A stretch of DNA of 64,000 nt from Yponomeuta sedellus (GCA_934045075.1 OW203727.1:22829311-22893310), one strand, 5' to 3'; numbered from the stretch's first letter, positions 18,961-30,358 are shown. A program made the numbers and translations. The notes: a model not told the origin generated them from the sequence alone.

Positions 18961-19124
18961 TAGGCCGACAGCACACAGCAATCGGTGACAAAATATTATT
19001 ATATATACTGGATACAGTGTTGTGGCAAATGTCCGAGGTCTCGCTCTGATTCGCAGAGCATTATTAACGTGCAGTAATGCTTATAAGTTATGAAAGTTGC
19101 AGTACGAAAACATTATGATATTTT

Positions 19125-19305
19125 TATGTAGCCTAAAAAGGGCCCACTGCAGGGCACAGGTCTTCTCTCAGACAGAGAGTATGGGCTTAATAACCACGCG
19201 TGCCCACCGCGGATTGGCAATTTTAAGCACTGAGGTATTTGAACATCTCAGACGCTCAGGTTTACTCACGATGTTTTCCTTCACAGTTACCGAGTGGTAC
19301 TGTAC
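19125..19305 (-). mobile_element. SL SINE, reverse, head missing
   Basis: Contains GGGCCCACTGCAGGGCACAG, GCGGATTGGCAATTTTAAGC and CACGATGTTTTCCTTCACAG. The head is replaced by the tRL start at GTACGTAATACAGAGAG. Confidence 0.85.
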
Positions 19306-19440
19306 GTAATACAGAGAGTATTTCTAAAGAGGTTCGAAATTTCACTGATGCCGGCGAGTCGCCAATTAGCTCAGTTGGAAAGAGCGCTGGCACGGATAGC
19401 CAGAGGTCGCGGGTTCGAATCCTGGCACGGGTGGAATTAG
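19305..19440 (+). repeat. tRL unit, 3'-truncated
   Basis: Complete tRNA-like core (CAATTAGCTCAGTTGGAAAG, GGTTCGAATCC) ending GGTGGAATTAG. The usual 3' tail is absent. Confidence 0.88.
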
Positions 19441-20389
19441 TAGCAACACACACCACAGTTTTGTAACGAAGCCGCCATTGAAAAGAACGTCTTATGCATT
19501 TTAACATTCTTATTTATAAAAATAAGATTCCTCTAAAACACTCCTGAGCGAGTTTACATAATCTGTCGTTACGTTTTCTCTTTACCACAGACTACATAAA
19601 CTTTCGGAGTGTTTTAAGGAATCATGTTTTTTTATTAGGGCGTAAAATTATAATCTAAATCAGCTGGTTTCCCGCAAGAGAATAGGTTGCGAGTGTCTAT
19701 CAGTTGATGAGTTACTCACCTCTGGTATATTTTAAAGAGAGTTTGACCCACTTGACCAACGCACCATTGATCCTTGACTCGCTGCAATTGAAATTCAATA
19801 GACGTAGGGATTTATGAAGTACCAAGATATCTACTCGCAGTACACCGTAAGATATGAAGTAACACATAAAGAGATCTAGCCTTCACGCTTTCTAAATAAA
19901 TTTGCTATTAAAAAGCTACTCCACACGTTTTCAATGTTTGCGACATAAGTAACAAAGATTGAATATATTGAGTACTGCTGTAGCAATCTTTTGTCATGTT
20001 TTCATCGAACAAATTACTTTTCATATCGACTTGCAATGCGCTACGCTTATTAATAAACATTTATGAAAGTTCCAGGACTTTTTTCATTACTGTAATGGTA
20101 ACACTGAAATTCACGACAACAATATTACATTACAACTAAGTTCTTGAAAGTTGTCACCAAAGTTTGTGATTAAAATTTGACGCAGACAAGAATTTGGCTG
20201 TCGCAACCCTTGGGAAATAGGGCTGTGTGGTTCATCGACGACCTAGTTCAAAGATACGGTTTAGATAGAGGAACTAATTGGTCAAACTCACGCTTCAAGT
20301 TCACGAACATAATTCCACATATTTTACGTATTGAATTTGAACCAGTAATCTATTTACATCAGAAATAAGAAATTAACTCACGTAAATAA
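19441..20389. other. No gene; one small inverted-repeat element
   Basis: At 19526-19625 GATTCCTCTAAAACACTCC and GGAGTGTTTTAAGGAATC form the ends of a ~100-bp foldback, possibly a MITE. The remainder is AT-rich, with an unsupported 63-codon frame (20177-20368). Confidence 0.45.
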
Positions 20390-20535
20390 ATTGCTGCTCC
20401 AGTGTCTGAGGTTCAAGTACCTCAGCGGTTGAAATTGCCTATCCGCGGTGGGCACGCGTTGTAATTAAGCCCATACCCTCTCTTTGTAAGAGAAGCCCTG
20501 TGCTCTGCAGTGACACGAATATAGGCTGTATAAAA
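20390..20535 (+). mobile_element. SL SINE, 3' half
   Basis: CTCAGCGGTTGAAATTGCCT, CGCGGTGGGCACGCG, GAGAAGCCCTGTGCTCTGCA and an A-rich end (TATAAAAAAATA). Confidence 0.8.
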
Positions 20536-20652
20536 AAATACGTCAAAGTACAATATTAGCAGCAGCATTTGAATTCAGTTAGTAGTAGAAACAAGCAGCA
20601 AAAAACTCAATTCTTCTTAAATCATACTAAGTTCAAAACATTGGCAGCCTTA

Positions 20653-21527
20653 TTCCAAAACGCGGTCTAAATTTAGTACTGGGATTGTTACCAGGTTTAA
20701 ACCATAGACCAAGTAAAATGTTATTACAAAACGAAGTTTATCGCTACGTCATGGACTATCTATGGTACTAAAGTTAAACTTCTGATACCCCTAGTTTATC
20801 TGTGGACTAACCTCCAAATTGACGTTTGAATTTGTTTGGTTTTGTGTGTGTGATAGATTGCAATAAATAATTGATATTATGGACGCCATTGATACGATGG
20901 ATTTCGATGATTTGGACGATTGGGACATGATTTGGACTTCGTCATCGTGTGAATCCCTTCAAATTAAGTGACGAAGATTTTCGATACAAATATAGGTTCA
21001 CGTTTTTCTTCAAATGTTCCATTTTATTATTATAATAATCAACAACGAAACCGCCCAAAGTTTAAAAATTAATAATACCTATTCCCAAATTTTTGACGTC
21101 TCGGATTGGCGCGCGCGCTCGAATATTTCACTCCATTTCACACGAGAGTAGCCATTTGATTATAAAATCGCTCTAATAACAATATAATAATTAATTGTGC
21201 TCATTTTAGTAAGATTGGAACCTAAACAAAGAACAGTTTACGATGTATAGGTATTTTAAACGCAATAATGAATATTTTTGCGTTTAAAATGTGAAGATAT
21301 TATCCATTTAGTGAAACGGAACGCAGCATTGAATGAAAGCTGAATGAACGAATCAGTGAATATTAGTTGAACCATGGCTGATCTCTGGTTTAACTGATCC
21401 TCGAATAGTCTTCTATTTGTAATAACGACACACATTTGATCTGGGTCTAACTTTGATACCGTAACAATCCTAGATCTTTTAGTCTTGGTTTAAACCAGGA
21501 CTTATTCAGGTTTTTATAATAAGGTGG
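20653..21527. mobile_element. Degenerate DNA transposon candidate
   Basis: CCTTATTCCAAAACGCGG at the left and ATAATAAGG at the right, with GGGATTGTTACC / GTAACAATCCTAG and paired GGTTTAAACC motifs, give imperfect long inverted termini around ~870 bp. Inside, ATGGACGCCATTGATACGAT starts a very acidic short frame (MDAIDTMDFDDLDDWDM, about 26 codons). It could be the N-terminus of a lost transposase ORF. Confidence 0.45.
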
Positions 21528-21544
21528 TGGATGTTTATATTATT

Positions 21545-21857
21545 TTAATTTCAATGCACAATTTTATAAATAAAAATAGTATAATCATGTGGGTACAGGG
21601 GAACAGCGATATCATTCCGATGTTAAAACCTAACTGCAAAGTAGGTAGTCGGGGCTGTAAGTGATGCAATCTACTTCAGCCAGATGTCGCTGCCTGTAAG
21701 TAATACAGAGAATAGTGTAAAGAGGTTCGAAATTTCACTGATGCCGGTGAGTCGCCCATTAGCTCAGTTGGAAAGAGCGCTGGCACGGATAGCCAGAGGT
21801 CGCGGGTTCGAATCCCGGCATGGGTGGAATTTTTTGCCTCTAAATAGGTTTTTTAAC
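21545..21857 (+). repeat. tRL unit, forward, full
   Basis: Begins at the 3' tail of a preceding lost unit (AAAAATAGTATAATCATGTG) and runs through CCTAACTGCAAAGTAGGTAG and the tRNA-like core to AAATAGGTTTTTTAA. It is one full period of the tandem form. Confidence 0.92.
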
Positions 21858-22031
21858 ATTGGATGTTACTTACAAGATCCTACGAGTGTACCTAATCATC
21901 AACTTGCTTTGCCAAAACCTATAACATCGTATAGTATGGGGTAGGTATTTACCATCTTATTTCTTTAAATTACCGGTGTGTAATATGGACTTATGTATTT
22001 ATTTATATATTTGACATAAGTGGAAAAGTAT

Positions 22032-22182
22032 GTCTTAATGATTCGCGATATTCATACATAGTTATATATGAGACGAGTCTAATCGCGATTACTTATTAGG
22101 TAAAACGAAATTACCTTATTTCCCCACGTTTCGGCAGCGTTACAGTTGCCGAGGACTCGGGTAGACCCGTTTAATATGTATA
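22032..22182. mobile_element. PB fragment
   Basis: CTTAATGATTCGCGATATTC tail, then an arm with TCTAATCGCGATTACTTATT, CCCACGTTTCGGCAGCG and GACCCGTTTAATATG. Part of the foldback interior is lost. Confidence 0.7.
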
Positions 22183-22330
22183 AGTGGATAAGGTAGAAAA
22201 CCCTTATGCTGATGAGAGACGGACAGCACCCATTCTAATTTATTGATAGTACCTCTGTAGGTTTCATGGGTATCATGGAAGAACGAACAATATGTTAATT
22301 TACAAAAATATAGAATTATACAATACCATT

Positions 22331-22530
22331 ATTTTCTTTTTAATGCACTAACCCGTGTTAAGGACAATTTTTAAAAACCTATTTAAAGACTTAAAATTCC
22401 ACCCATGCCGGGACTCGAACCCGCGACCTCTGGCTAACCGTGCCAGCGCTCTCCCAACTGAGCTAATGGGTGACTACCCGGCATCCGTGAAATTTCGAAC
22501 CTCTTTACAATACTCTCTGTATTAGGTACA
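22331..22530 (-). repeat. tRL unit, reverse
   Basis: From TTTTTAATGCACTAACCCGT to TCTCTGTATTAGGTACAG. The anticodon arm here reads GGCTAACCGTGCC in plus orientation, one change from the common form. Confidence 0.88.
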
Positions 22531-22868
22531 GTACCCCTCGCTAACTGCGAAGGAAAACATCGTGAGTAAACCTGAGCGTCTGAGATGTTCAAATACCTCA
22601 GTGCTTAAAATTGCCAATCCGGGGTGGGCACGCGTGGTAATTAAGCCCATACTCTCTGTCTGAGAGAAGACCTGTGCCCCGCAGTGGGGCCTTTTTAGGC
22701 TACATATAAATTTCATAATGTTTTCGTACTGCAACTTTCATAACTTATAAGCATTACTGAACGTTAATAATGCTCTGCGAATCAGAGCGAGACCTCGGAC
22801 ATTTGCCACAACACTGTATCCAGTATAATAATATTTTGTCACCGATTGCTGTGTGCTGTCGGCCTAGA
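22376..22868 (-). repeat. Segmental duplication, copy 2 (inverted)
   Basis: Inverted counterpart of 18955-19440, with the same order of tRL, SL and the unique spacer around GGACATTTGCCACAACACTG. The copies differ at scattered positions, including TATA-rich spacers, so the event is not recent. Confidence 0.88.
22515..22700 (+). mobile_element. SL SINE, head missing
   Basis: Body from CTCGCTAACTGCGAAGGAAA to CCCCGCAGTGGGGCCTTTTT. It shares the head-loss junction with the copy at 19.1 kb. Confidence 0.85.
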
Positions 22869-23090
22869 GAATAGCACCAACCCAATTCTTCCCGCAGGTG
22901 TCGTAAAAGGCGAATAAGGGACACAAACCGGGGGGTGGGCAGCAGCGCCCCCTGCAGTACAATTCCGCCGAACTGCGAACCCCAACCCGCATGCCCAGCG
23001 TGGGGATTAAGGGCATTACCCCCTATGATAGCACAACGTGGCGCTCTTTAGGGGAGGGCTGTGGACTAGTATAGCCTGACGATGACGATA
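22866..23090 (+). mobile_element. SC SINE
   Basis: AGAATAGCACCAACCCAATT, GGTGTCGTAAAAGGCGAATA, CAGCAGCGCCCCCTGCAG, CCCGCATGCCCAGCGTGGGG and an end at AGTATAGCCTGACGATGACG. No tRNA-like box B was found, so its head class is unclear. Confidence 0.75.
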
Positions 23091-23139
23091 GCTATCGAAG
23101 TCGGGTTTTGAACCAGATGTTGTAGACTTAGTAGAAACT

Positions 23140-23312
23140 AATGGCCGATTTCTTTGAGAATTGAGATTTTCACTAAATAAATACTTAAGTAACGTTCGTC
23201 ACGCTCTTTTCTGAGAAATTCGAAGAGAAAGCAATACTGATAATAATAGGTATTTACTTAGCGAATTGAGATGAATTGGGAAGTAATTTAATTCAGAAAC
23301 TGGCCCTAAGGA
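23140..23312. mobile_element. M2 MITE
   Basis: ATGGCCGATTTCTTTGAGAA to TTCAGAAACTGGCCCTAAG with internal GTCACGCTCTTTTCTGAG. The same family as 16.1 kb. Confidence 0.7.
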
Positions 23313-23724
23313 ACTAAAAGATGGAACTAGTACCTCGGCTTCCGAAACTCGACGGAACGATCACGCCAGCGACTGAGTAAACTCAATCTACTGTGAAAGC
23401 AGTGCTGTCGCTTGTCCACAATCTAAAATAACCCATCTGCCTATTGTTCCGAACTTGGAGTTTTCCAAAGTTCGAACACTCAAAACAAAACTTAACTGGT
23501 CTCTGTTATTTAAATGGGGAGAGGAAAATCTCGGCTTAAGAGATAATACGCACCCTTGGCCCCGCAATGGCACCATTGTCTTCTTTATAAGCGCGAGTTG
23601 ATAATGATTCGTGCCAAAAATTGCCAGAGACAATGAAGAAATTGCTAGTTGTACTATTATTACATTGCTGGATTAGACCCTTACACAGAAATCAATTGAA
23701 TTAAGTTTCCCCGCGTACATGCTG
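23313..23724. other. No gene recognised
   Basis: An 81-codon minus frame (23388-23633) and the surrounding sequence show no recognisable domain. Confidence 0.35.
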
Positions 23725-24025
23725 GAGTCGCTCGTAGCTCGGAGTGATCTTAAGCGATCACGAAGGTTAAACGACATAGGGCGCATCCAGTTCATGGATG
23801 GGTGTCCGTCTATGACTAATGCTAGTGCCATTTTTCCGAGCGGTTCCTTGGTTCGCAAGGCACGTTGAGCAGTTGGTGCCGGCTGCCGTCGATAGATGGC
23901 AGTCGTTAAGCCAAGTCGGAGGCCTTGAAAGACCCTTGAGGCCTTGAGGGCGGCTTGTAAATATCTGACAGTAAGACCAGACACTAGTCTGACAAGCCTC
24001 CACCAATATCATCCATTTATCATCC
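23725..24025 (+). mobile_element. S5 SINE, diverged
   Basis: The 5S-like part is worn (GTTAAACGACATAGGGCGCA, TTCATGGATGGGTGTCCG). The middle is clear (CGCAAGGCACGTTGAGCAG, TGGTGCCGGCTGCCG). The 3' half carries a local duplication (AGGCCTTGA twice). Confidence 0.75.
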
Positions 24026-24179
24026 ACTCGGTGGGATCATAAAGATGATGACATGTTGGCATGTAAGTTTTGTACTTACCTAATAAAAGAGAGAGAGAGA
24101 GTGAAAGAGAGAAACACTTGTCATACACAAATGAAAAATGTATATCCTAAATAACATCCTTTCCCCAATCATTTTAATG

Positions 24180-24300
24180 AAAATACTAAGCTTGGAGCCT
24201 TTGGTGTCCATTTATGCTTAAAATGATCTGGATTTGGTAATGGACACCTAGGGTTACTTGAACCGTTCAAGAAGTACAGTTTCACCCGTGGCAACAATGA
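24180..24300 (+). mobile_element. Old LX 3' UTR
   Basis: GGTGTCCATTTATGC, AAAATGATCTGGATTTGGTA and ATGGACACCTAGGG align with the 3' UTR at 880-990. The copy is clearly older. Confidence 0.6.
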
Positions 24301-24964
24301 CTGGATGTTAAGCAACTTTTTATTACCTACGTATTTTTTTTTTCACGTGGAAGTGAAAGTAAAAAGCATTTATCACAATTGTAACACAAACGAAATATAT
24401 ATGTATAGTATAAATAATTAGGGGTAGGTATTTATCATCTTATTTCTTTAAATTACTGGTGTGCAATATGGAGTAATGTATTTTTTTTTCAAGATAACTC
24501 AAATATATTATTAGATAGAAGCATACAAAATAACATAGACACTAATAAAAAAAAATCCGCACGTATTGACTAGTCTTTCCTGTGGGCTAGGCCGACTAAG
24601 CTGTCAGGATGGTGTAGGTGCTGGGCAAGCCTACACCATCTATAAAACCATGACCCAGGCACTACAGCGTCGGAGTGGTCCCTTCACCCATCTAGTGTGA
24701 GTGAAGATACCACTGGACGCTGTATAAATCATCTCATTAAGTAGATGCAAAAAAAAGGCCAATATTATTATAATAAAAAAAATCATTTACAAAAATTTCG
24801 CCCACAAAGTCAGAGAAAAACAATACAAAATTTATATATAAAAAAAAAATGTCAATCACATAAACCGCCCCGAGACTTATTACTTGTATGTCAGTTAGTT
24901 TGTGAACATATTATTTTAATATATTACATCTAAACCTACGTACCTACCTACCAATAACTTTGTT
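24301..24964. other. No gene; short duplicated piece
   Basis: GGGGTAGGTATTTATCATCT onward (24410-24485) repeats 21937-22005, about 70 bp. The block 24560-24730 (GGATGGTGTAGGTGCTGGGC, CAAGCCTACACCATC) contains a small inverted pair, family unknown. The rest is A-rich. Confidence 0.4.
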
Positions 24965-25145
24965 TGTTTAGTCATGTACATTTGCGAAGATATAGTAGCA
25001 ATACCAGTCGCTAAAAGTAAAGGAAAACATCGTGAGGAAATCTGAATCTCTGAGCTGTTCAAATAAATCATCGCTTGATATTGCCAATCCGCGGTGGGCA
25101 CGCGTGGCAATTAAGCCCATACGGCCTGTGCACCAATATAATTGA
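24965..25145 (+). mobile_element. SL SINE, head missing
   Basis: ATAGTAGCAATACCAGTCGC, GGAAAACATCGTGAGGAAAT and CGCGGTGGGCACGCGTGGC, then a truncated 3' end GGCCTGTGCACC. Confidence 0.8.
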
Positions 25146-25605
25146 ATAATGCCTTAGCATTTACAGTTATTAATGGCAATCATGGAATCTTATGCGTATA
25201 GATGGTATCTAATGTTTAAGATGATTTAAGAGGACTTAGACTTAGAAAAGATGGCCAGAGTGGAAAATTTTTACCCGCTGCCTTTTTCTCCACTACATTA
25301 CGGCCCGAAGGCGGCGGCTTTCACTTTCATGTTACATTGTTTGTACTTTGACATACAGCAAACAGAATGTAAATTCTTTACGTTGAATTAAATTGAATGG
25401 AATTGAATAATTGTGCCCTGCAGCGGGTGGTATACCTATAGGCTACGTAACAAAAACGGCACGTATTTGCAAATTTTAATATTCATCGCACGTCGCCAAT
25501 AAACTGATACATCAAGTCTTTCATTAACATATTGATTAAACTTGACGCTGCACTAGCGCCGGCTTAACGGCCTTCGGTTTTCGGTGTCATCAAATAAAGT
25601 TTCCT
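25146..25605. other. No feature seen
   Basis: One possible retroelement scrap (TTACATTGTTTGTACTTTG, AATTGAATGGAATTGAATAA) and otherwise unique-looking DNA. Confidence 0.35.
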
Positions 25606-25860
25606 CTATTCGATATCAACCCTTGTATGTCCCCACTGCTGGGGCACGGTTCTCTTCCTGCATCGTAGGAAGGTTACGCCATAATCCACCACGGGGGCCA
25701 AGTCCGGGTTGGTGGATTGTAAGACAGTGGCGGGCAAACTGTTAGATGTTACCAAGCCGCCCATAATGCCTCTGAAATGGTTTAGCGACTGCCATTACAT
25801 GACAGCCGACACCAAGGGCTTAACGAGCCATGAGAAGCACGGAGGCGCTCAGAAGTTCTT
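25606..25860 (-). mobile_element. S5 SINE, head missing, reverse
   Basis: CGATATCAACCCTTGTATGT, CCCCACTGCTGGGGCACGG and GCGACTGCCATTACATGACA, ending GAAGCACGGAGGCGCTC. It stops just before the 5S-like head. Confidence 0.85.
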
Positions 25861-26477
25861 CGATTAAGCTTATTGTTTTCAATTAAAGCTATGGTAGCCC
25901 AGTAGCTAGTCTAGAAAGCGGGAGATCCAGATTTAATTTTATTTCATTTATTTATTCAGAAACCATTAGCATTATAGTTCAAACCTTATAGTTTGCCTTA
26001 CATTAGCCTTATATTAGCATTATAGTTGAAAATGATTGAAAGAATTAAAGAAATATAAAATTTTATCGCATTCGCTCTTGCGAAGAAATGAATATTCTAT
26101 AAATATAGTTCTGTCAAATTGTTTGACCGCGGGATCTTGTGCACAGTAATTCATTACAATAAAACACTAATCCTTGGAGATAAGGACCTAATTTTATGAA
26201 AGATTTTGTATTTTTATTCTGCCACGCTGACATACGAGTAGTTAAACGTAGTGGTCTTTTAAACGTTTACTTTAGTTGAAGCTGTCAATTTCAAACATTT
26301 CATTGAAGATTGACAAATTATCGGAGCCATTAGTGCCGTTTAAATTCTTGTCACAGATAATTTGTCCTTTTCAATGTTAAGTAGCTACATGACTTGAAGT
26401 TCGAACGTTTTTACTGACCTTCTGTAGTAATTTCTACAAAAAAATCATTAAGATAATATAGGTACTTAGAACGCTTA
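25861..26477. other. No gene recognised
   Basis: AT-rich. TTATTTCATTTATTTATTCA with GCATTATAGTT repeated nearby suggests a worn LINE 3' end at 25930-26050. Confidence 0.35.
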
Positions 26478-26810
26478 AATCAATCACTTGAGTTAAGCAA
26501 CTACAGTCGCGGTCAGGCGCAGGATGGGTCCCGTGACGTGACTTCGGCTAGTGGCATGTTTCCGAGCACGTCCGTGCTTCGCAAGGCACGTTCAGCAGTT
26601 GGTGCCGGCTGTCATATTATAGCAGTCGTTAAGCCATGTCAGAGGCCTTATGGGCGGCTTGATAACTTCTGACAGTAAGGCCCACTGTCTTACAATCCTC
26701 CACCAACCCGGATTTGGCCCCCGTGGTGGAGTATGGCCTAACCATCCTGCGATACGGGAAGAGACCCGTGCCCCAACTGTAGGTACATACAAGGGTTGAT
26801 ATCGAGGTAC
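26478..26810 (+). mobile_element. S5 SINE, nearly complete
   Basis: The 5S-like stretch is visible (GTTAAGCAACTACAGTCGCG, GGTCAGGCGCAGGATGGG). The body and the TACAAGGGTTGATATCGA 3' end are intact. The first ~40 bases of the head are missing. Confidence 0.85.
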
Positions 26811-26867
26811 TTATAGTTATGTAAGTAACTTGGTTAGACCTAGGGTTCCGCACTTAGCCTAATGGTT

Positions 26868-27085
26868 GGGGCACTGTAAGTAGCGACCGCTGAGGTATGT
26901 CAACACTCAAGACACTAGGGTTTCCTCACAATGTTTTCCTTCCTAGTTAGCGAGTGGTACTGGTACTATTACTTCATAAACGCACATGACTTAGGAAACA
27001 AAGACGTACGTGTCGCACATGTCAGGATTCGATCCCACAACCTTCCGATTGAGAAGCCAGCTTTCTACCGCCCGCTAACACTAAG
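26868..27085 (-). mobile_element. SL SINE, reverse, with head
   Basis: CCTCACAATGTTTTCCTTCC, ACGCACATGACTTAGG and the tRNA-like head near 27030-27080 (AGGATTCGATCCCACAACC is box B in reverse). The 3' half is lost. Confidence 0.75.
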
Positions 27086-27659
27086 TATGTAAGTACTAAG
27101 TAAGTTATTTATTTGATACTCAAATCTTAACATCTAACAATACAAATTTAAAACACAGTTGGGTTAGATTTGGCACCAAATTGGTGCTCAGCATCATGCC
27201 GTGGCCGGCAGCGACCACGACGCTGGTTTTCAGCGGTTACCATTTACGGCATAAACACAAACAGTAACTTATAAATATACTTTTCACACCTCCTGCTCGA
27301 CAATGCCTTATTACGTACCGTCAAATATCATCGTAAAGCATAGCCTTGTCTCTCGAGGGCAATAATAATGAAGAATTTCCCTAGGGAATAAAGTGATTTG
27401 AATTTAGAATGTCAAAATTCGCATGAAAACTATGAAGAAGCCCCGCATTGCAATTCGAAATTCGAATTGTTGTTCGAAACTCACCCCTTTTTTCTTTTTT
27501 TTCTGAACTACTGTGTCGTGTGACCGCGCGAAACACCAATAAAAAAAAGAAAAATTTCATTGTCTCCCAGATGGTGTGAAAAGTAGAGTATTCACCTCTG
27601 GAATAAAACATGTCTTAGTCTCGGGCGGTATGAACCCCTGGCTTCACTCAGGACTCTAC
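27086..27659. other. No gene recognised
   Basis: A 76-codon minus frame (27381-27611) has a phenylalanine-rich start and no domain. I treat it as chance. Confidence 0.35.
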
Positions 27660-28135
27660 ATAAAACATCAACATAAACGTTAAAATTTAACTCCCTCGCT
27701 GCGCTCGGGAGTTAACTCGGAGTCCTTCGCTCCGCTCAGGCTTCAATATACCGCCCATGACGTAATACATGGTTTTATTCCCTTAATACATAATCTACTA
27801 TTATGCCACACCTGGCAAAAAAGTGGCTTTTTCCGCACGCTGCGCGTACGGAAAAAGCCGCTTTCTGGCCAAGTGATGTAGACATAAAAAGATGTACACA
27901 ACACGGGAGGTAATAAAGAAAGCTCTCGATCGCATATTTACGTCCCTCGCTTGCAGCTCGGGCCGTAAACTTCTGCGATCTCGGCCTTTCTTTGTATTAC
28001 CACCCTAGTTGTGTAATGTACTATTACATCCAGTTTTACAATATTCGGTGCAATTTGTTGAAGTGTAAGGTACACTTTTACAATATTCGGTGCAATTTGT
28101 TGAAGTGTACCTTCTTCAGATCCCCCGTCAAGTTA
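27660..28135. repeat. CTCG-spaced hairpin cluster
   Basis: Three imperfect hairpins lie in a row: TTAACTCCCTCGC / GGGAGTTAACTCGG (27690-27725), GGCTTTTTCCGCACG / CGTACGGAAAAAGCC (27825-27860), and GTAATAAAGAAAGC / CCTTTCTTTGTATTAC enclosing ATCGCA.ATTTACG / CGTAAAC.TCTGCGAT (27910-28005). Arms alternate with CTCG tetramers. A ~42-bp direct duplication (TTTTACAATATTCGGTGCAA twice) follows at 28033-28118. Confidence 0.75.
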
Positions 28136-28750
28136 AATAGATAGATAGATAGATAGATAGAGAACTCTTTATTGCACAACCAGAAAAATATTACAACCAT
28201 GATTCTTAAATCTAAGTAATGTTATACAATTGGCGGTCTTATCGCTAAGAGCGATCTCTTCCAGACAACCTTTGGATGGAGTGGATTGCATGAAGAATAT
28301 AGTCAGTACGTGGTGCATGTACATAAATAATTAAATCGAAAATATATTGATAACAGACAGCAAGGGAGTGCGAGAATATAATTACCTACGATATAATGTA
28401 CATATATTTAAATAATAATATACATAGACACTTAAAAAATAAATACATATCCAATTAAATACATATAGGTAAGCAACATATACTTAAATAATAATATACA
28501 TAAATACCTAAAAATAAATACTTATACAATTAATACATATTTAATAAGCAACAGTTTTCCAGTTTATCCAGTGAGATAGTGGGATTTCACCAGCGCCTTA
28601 AAACAAGCCAAGGACTTTGCTTTTCTCACTTCCACGGGCAGATCATTCCATAAATGGACTGCCTGAACCGTGAAATATTTATGAAAAGGAGTAATAACAG
28701 TGAATTTTCTACCTGGCTCGCGATAAAGGGGAATAATGTGAGACAAACCT
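28136..28750 (-). mobile_element. LINE 3' end with (CTAT) tail and ORF end
   Basis: AAATAGATAGATAGATAGAT is a reverse (ATCT) tail, followed by AACTCTTTATTGCACAACC. The minus frame 28564-28746 reads HKYFTVQAVHLWNDLPVEVR with KAKSLACFK after it. This is the W-N-x-LP-x-x-(I/V)R motif that ends many Jockey/CR1-type ORF2 proteins. The 3' UTR is ~400 bp. It is 5'-truncated. Confidence 0.85.
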
Positions 28751-28842
28751 GAATCTAATATCTGATATTAGAATCAGGTCTGATATTACCCGCATAATTT
28801 ATCTTTTGCTGAGAAAAGTACTGTAGAGATCTAGTATTCAAA

Positions 28843-29085
28843 ATCAACCCTTATTATCCCCGTGGATAAATGCTGTGGCACGTGTCTCTTCCTGCATTGC
28901 AGAAAGGTTAGGCCATACTCCACCTCTTTGTTGGTGAAGTATTGTATGACAATGACCGGCCCTACCGTCAGAAGTTATCAAGCCGCCCATACCTTGACGA
29001 CTGCCATTACATGACAGCCGGCACCAACGGCTTAACGTGCCTTGCGAAGCTCGGAAGCGCTCGGAAAACCGTAACTGTAACGATA
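28843..29085 (-). mobile_element. S5 SINE, head missing, reverse
   Basis: GGTTAGGCCATACTCCACC, GAAGTTATCAAGCCGCCCAT and TTAACGTGCCTTGCGAAGCT. It has a small deletion where GGCCTCTGACATGG should be. Confidence 0.82.
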
Positions 29086-29327
29086 CTTCTTTGCAAGTTT
29101 TTATCAAAAATAGTAAAGCCTTTCGCAGAAAATTATTTTCTCAGACTACTGTTATACTTAGAATATATGTTGCGTTTATCATGTTTTCCAAATGTCATTA
29201 GGTACGAGTATTTGCGAAAACCTTATTTCGCGAGTGTGCTATTATGAGAATATAATGTCCAGCTCTTATGATCTATAAGGAATACGAGTACCATACACTG
29301 CGCCTGAGGCATCCTAGTTTGGGTCTA
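29086..29327. other. No feature seen
   Basis: AT-rich unique-looking DNA. Confidence 0.35.
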
Positions 29328-29595
29328 GGGGGGCGATTCTAGCTCATGCGAATTGAAAGCGTAAACGTAAAATATTCGAAGGATTAGACGTTTGTCGCAT
29401 GAAAATCAGTTTCAGGTATTCTCACAAAGTCGTATGCGTAAGTTTGATAGTAAATTTCGCTCGCTTTGAGGTATTGTAATATCGTAATCATAATCGGCTG
29501 TCGTTTCACTTTTTATGTAGAATTCAAGTCATACGCCTTAGAGTCGTATACGATTTATTTGCTAATGAAGTTAGAATTGGCTCCCTGGCCCTGGA
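29328..29595. mobile_element. MITE candidate with GGGRGCS ends
   Basis: AGGGGGGCGATTCTAGCTC at the left and GAAGTTAGAATTGGCTCCCT at the right are imperfect inverted termini around ~260 bp. The interior is non-coding. Confidence 0.5.
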
Positions 29596-29880
29596 GTTTT
29601 TCAATAGAATGATACAAGCACGACAATGGTTGTTATTTGCCTCAATTTGGTAGTCTACAAAACAATAACAGTACATTGTCATTCCATGGGTATTACTCGC
29701 GCAAATTAAATACGCATCTCTCGCGAAGAAGATCGAATCGTGCGAGGTGGCAAGTTAAGTAGCAAGGGTTATACCGTTGCAATTGGTTCCTAGACCTATA
29801 GTGTGAATGAAACGACAATTACCGAACTAATATGTCTATTGACCAACTATGCATTTTATAGAGTCGAGTGATTGTATAGT
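29596..29880 (+). repeat. Dispersed ~280-bp repeat, copy 1
   Basis: GTTTTTCAATAGAATGATAC onward to ATTTTATAGAGTCGAGTG matches 43430-43712 along its length. Clear words are TATTTGCCTCAATTTGGTAG, AAGAAGATCGAATCG and GTGTGAATGAAACGAC. No coding potential or terminal repeats were seen. Confidence 0.85.
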
Positions 29881-30107
29881 GAAGAAGTCATTATTATTAT
29901 TACAATTTATATGGCACTGAAGTACCTATGATATTCATGTAGCAGTTTTTACAAAGAGCGTTATAAATAAACCAACAAAAGAGATGCAGCTGCTCTGCGC
30001 GATAGGGACATTTTCACACAATACTAGCCAATTACACTGAAATAATATAGTACAGAAAGTCAACGTTAGCGCTGCGGCTGCAGTTCAGAAGTGTACATTT
30101 CATAATA

Positions 30108-30358
30108 ATAATAATAAAAAATAAATAAATATTAATAGACATAGTACACAGATCTCGTTTGCCCTATACTGAGTACAATTAAATGACTTGTGTTATAGGT
30201 GCTAACTCGACGATAGATTTAATACAATAAATACATAGATAATATCCAGGAACCGAGACAAACTAGAAAAGTTCGTTTCCTAGTTTGATCCGGCCGGGGA
30301 TCGAACCCGAGACCTTCGGTTTTACAGCAGCGTGCCAAACCACTGCGCCACCGAGGCC
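30108..30358 (-). mobile_element. SY SINE, reverse
   Basis: Complete copy. The tail is A/T-rich (AATAATAATAATAAAAAAT), the body has GTGTTATAGGTGCTAACTCG, and the tRNA-Tyr-like head ends CACTGCGCCACCGAGGCC. Confidence 0.82.

Larger units (their letters stand above)
18955..19440 (+). repeat. Segmental duplication, copy 1
   Basis: This composite block (CGGCAGAC-type spacer, SL in reverse, tRL forward) reappears inverted at 22376-22868. Shared unique words include CCGACAGCACACAGCAATCG and GAGACCTCGGAC in complement. Shared junctions between different repeats show one event duplicated the block, not independent insertions. Confidence 0.88.

Noticed and set aside
18607..18981. 124-codon minus-strand frame
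   Set aside because: Crosses an S5 end, unique DNA and a tRL fragment; no motif or consistent codon pattern.
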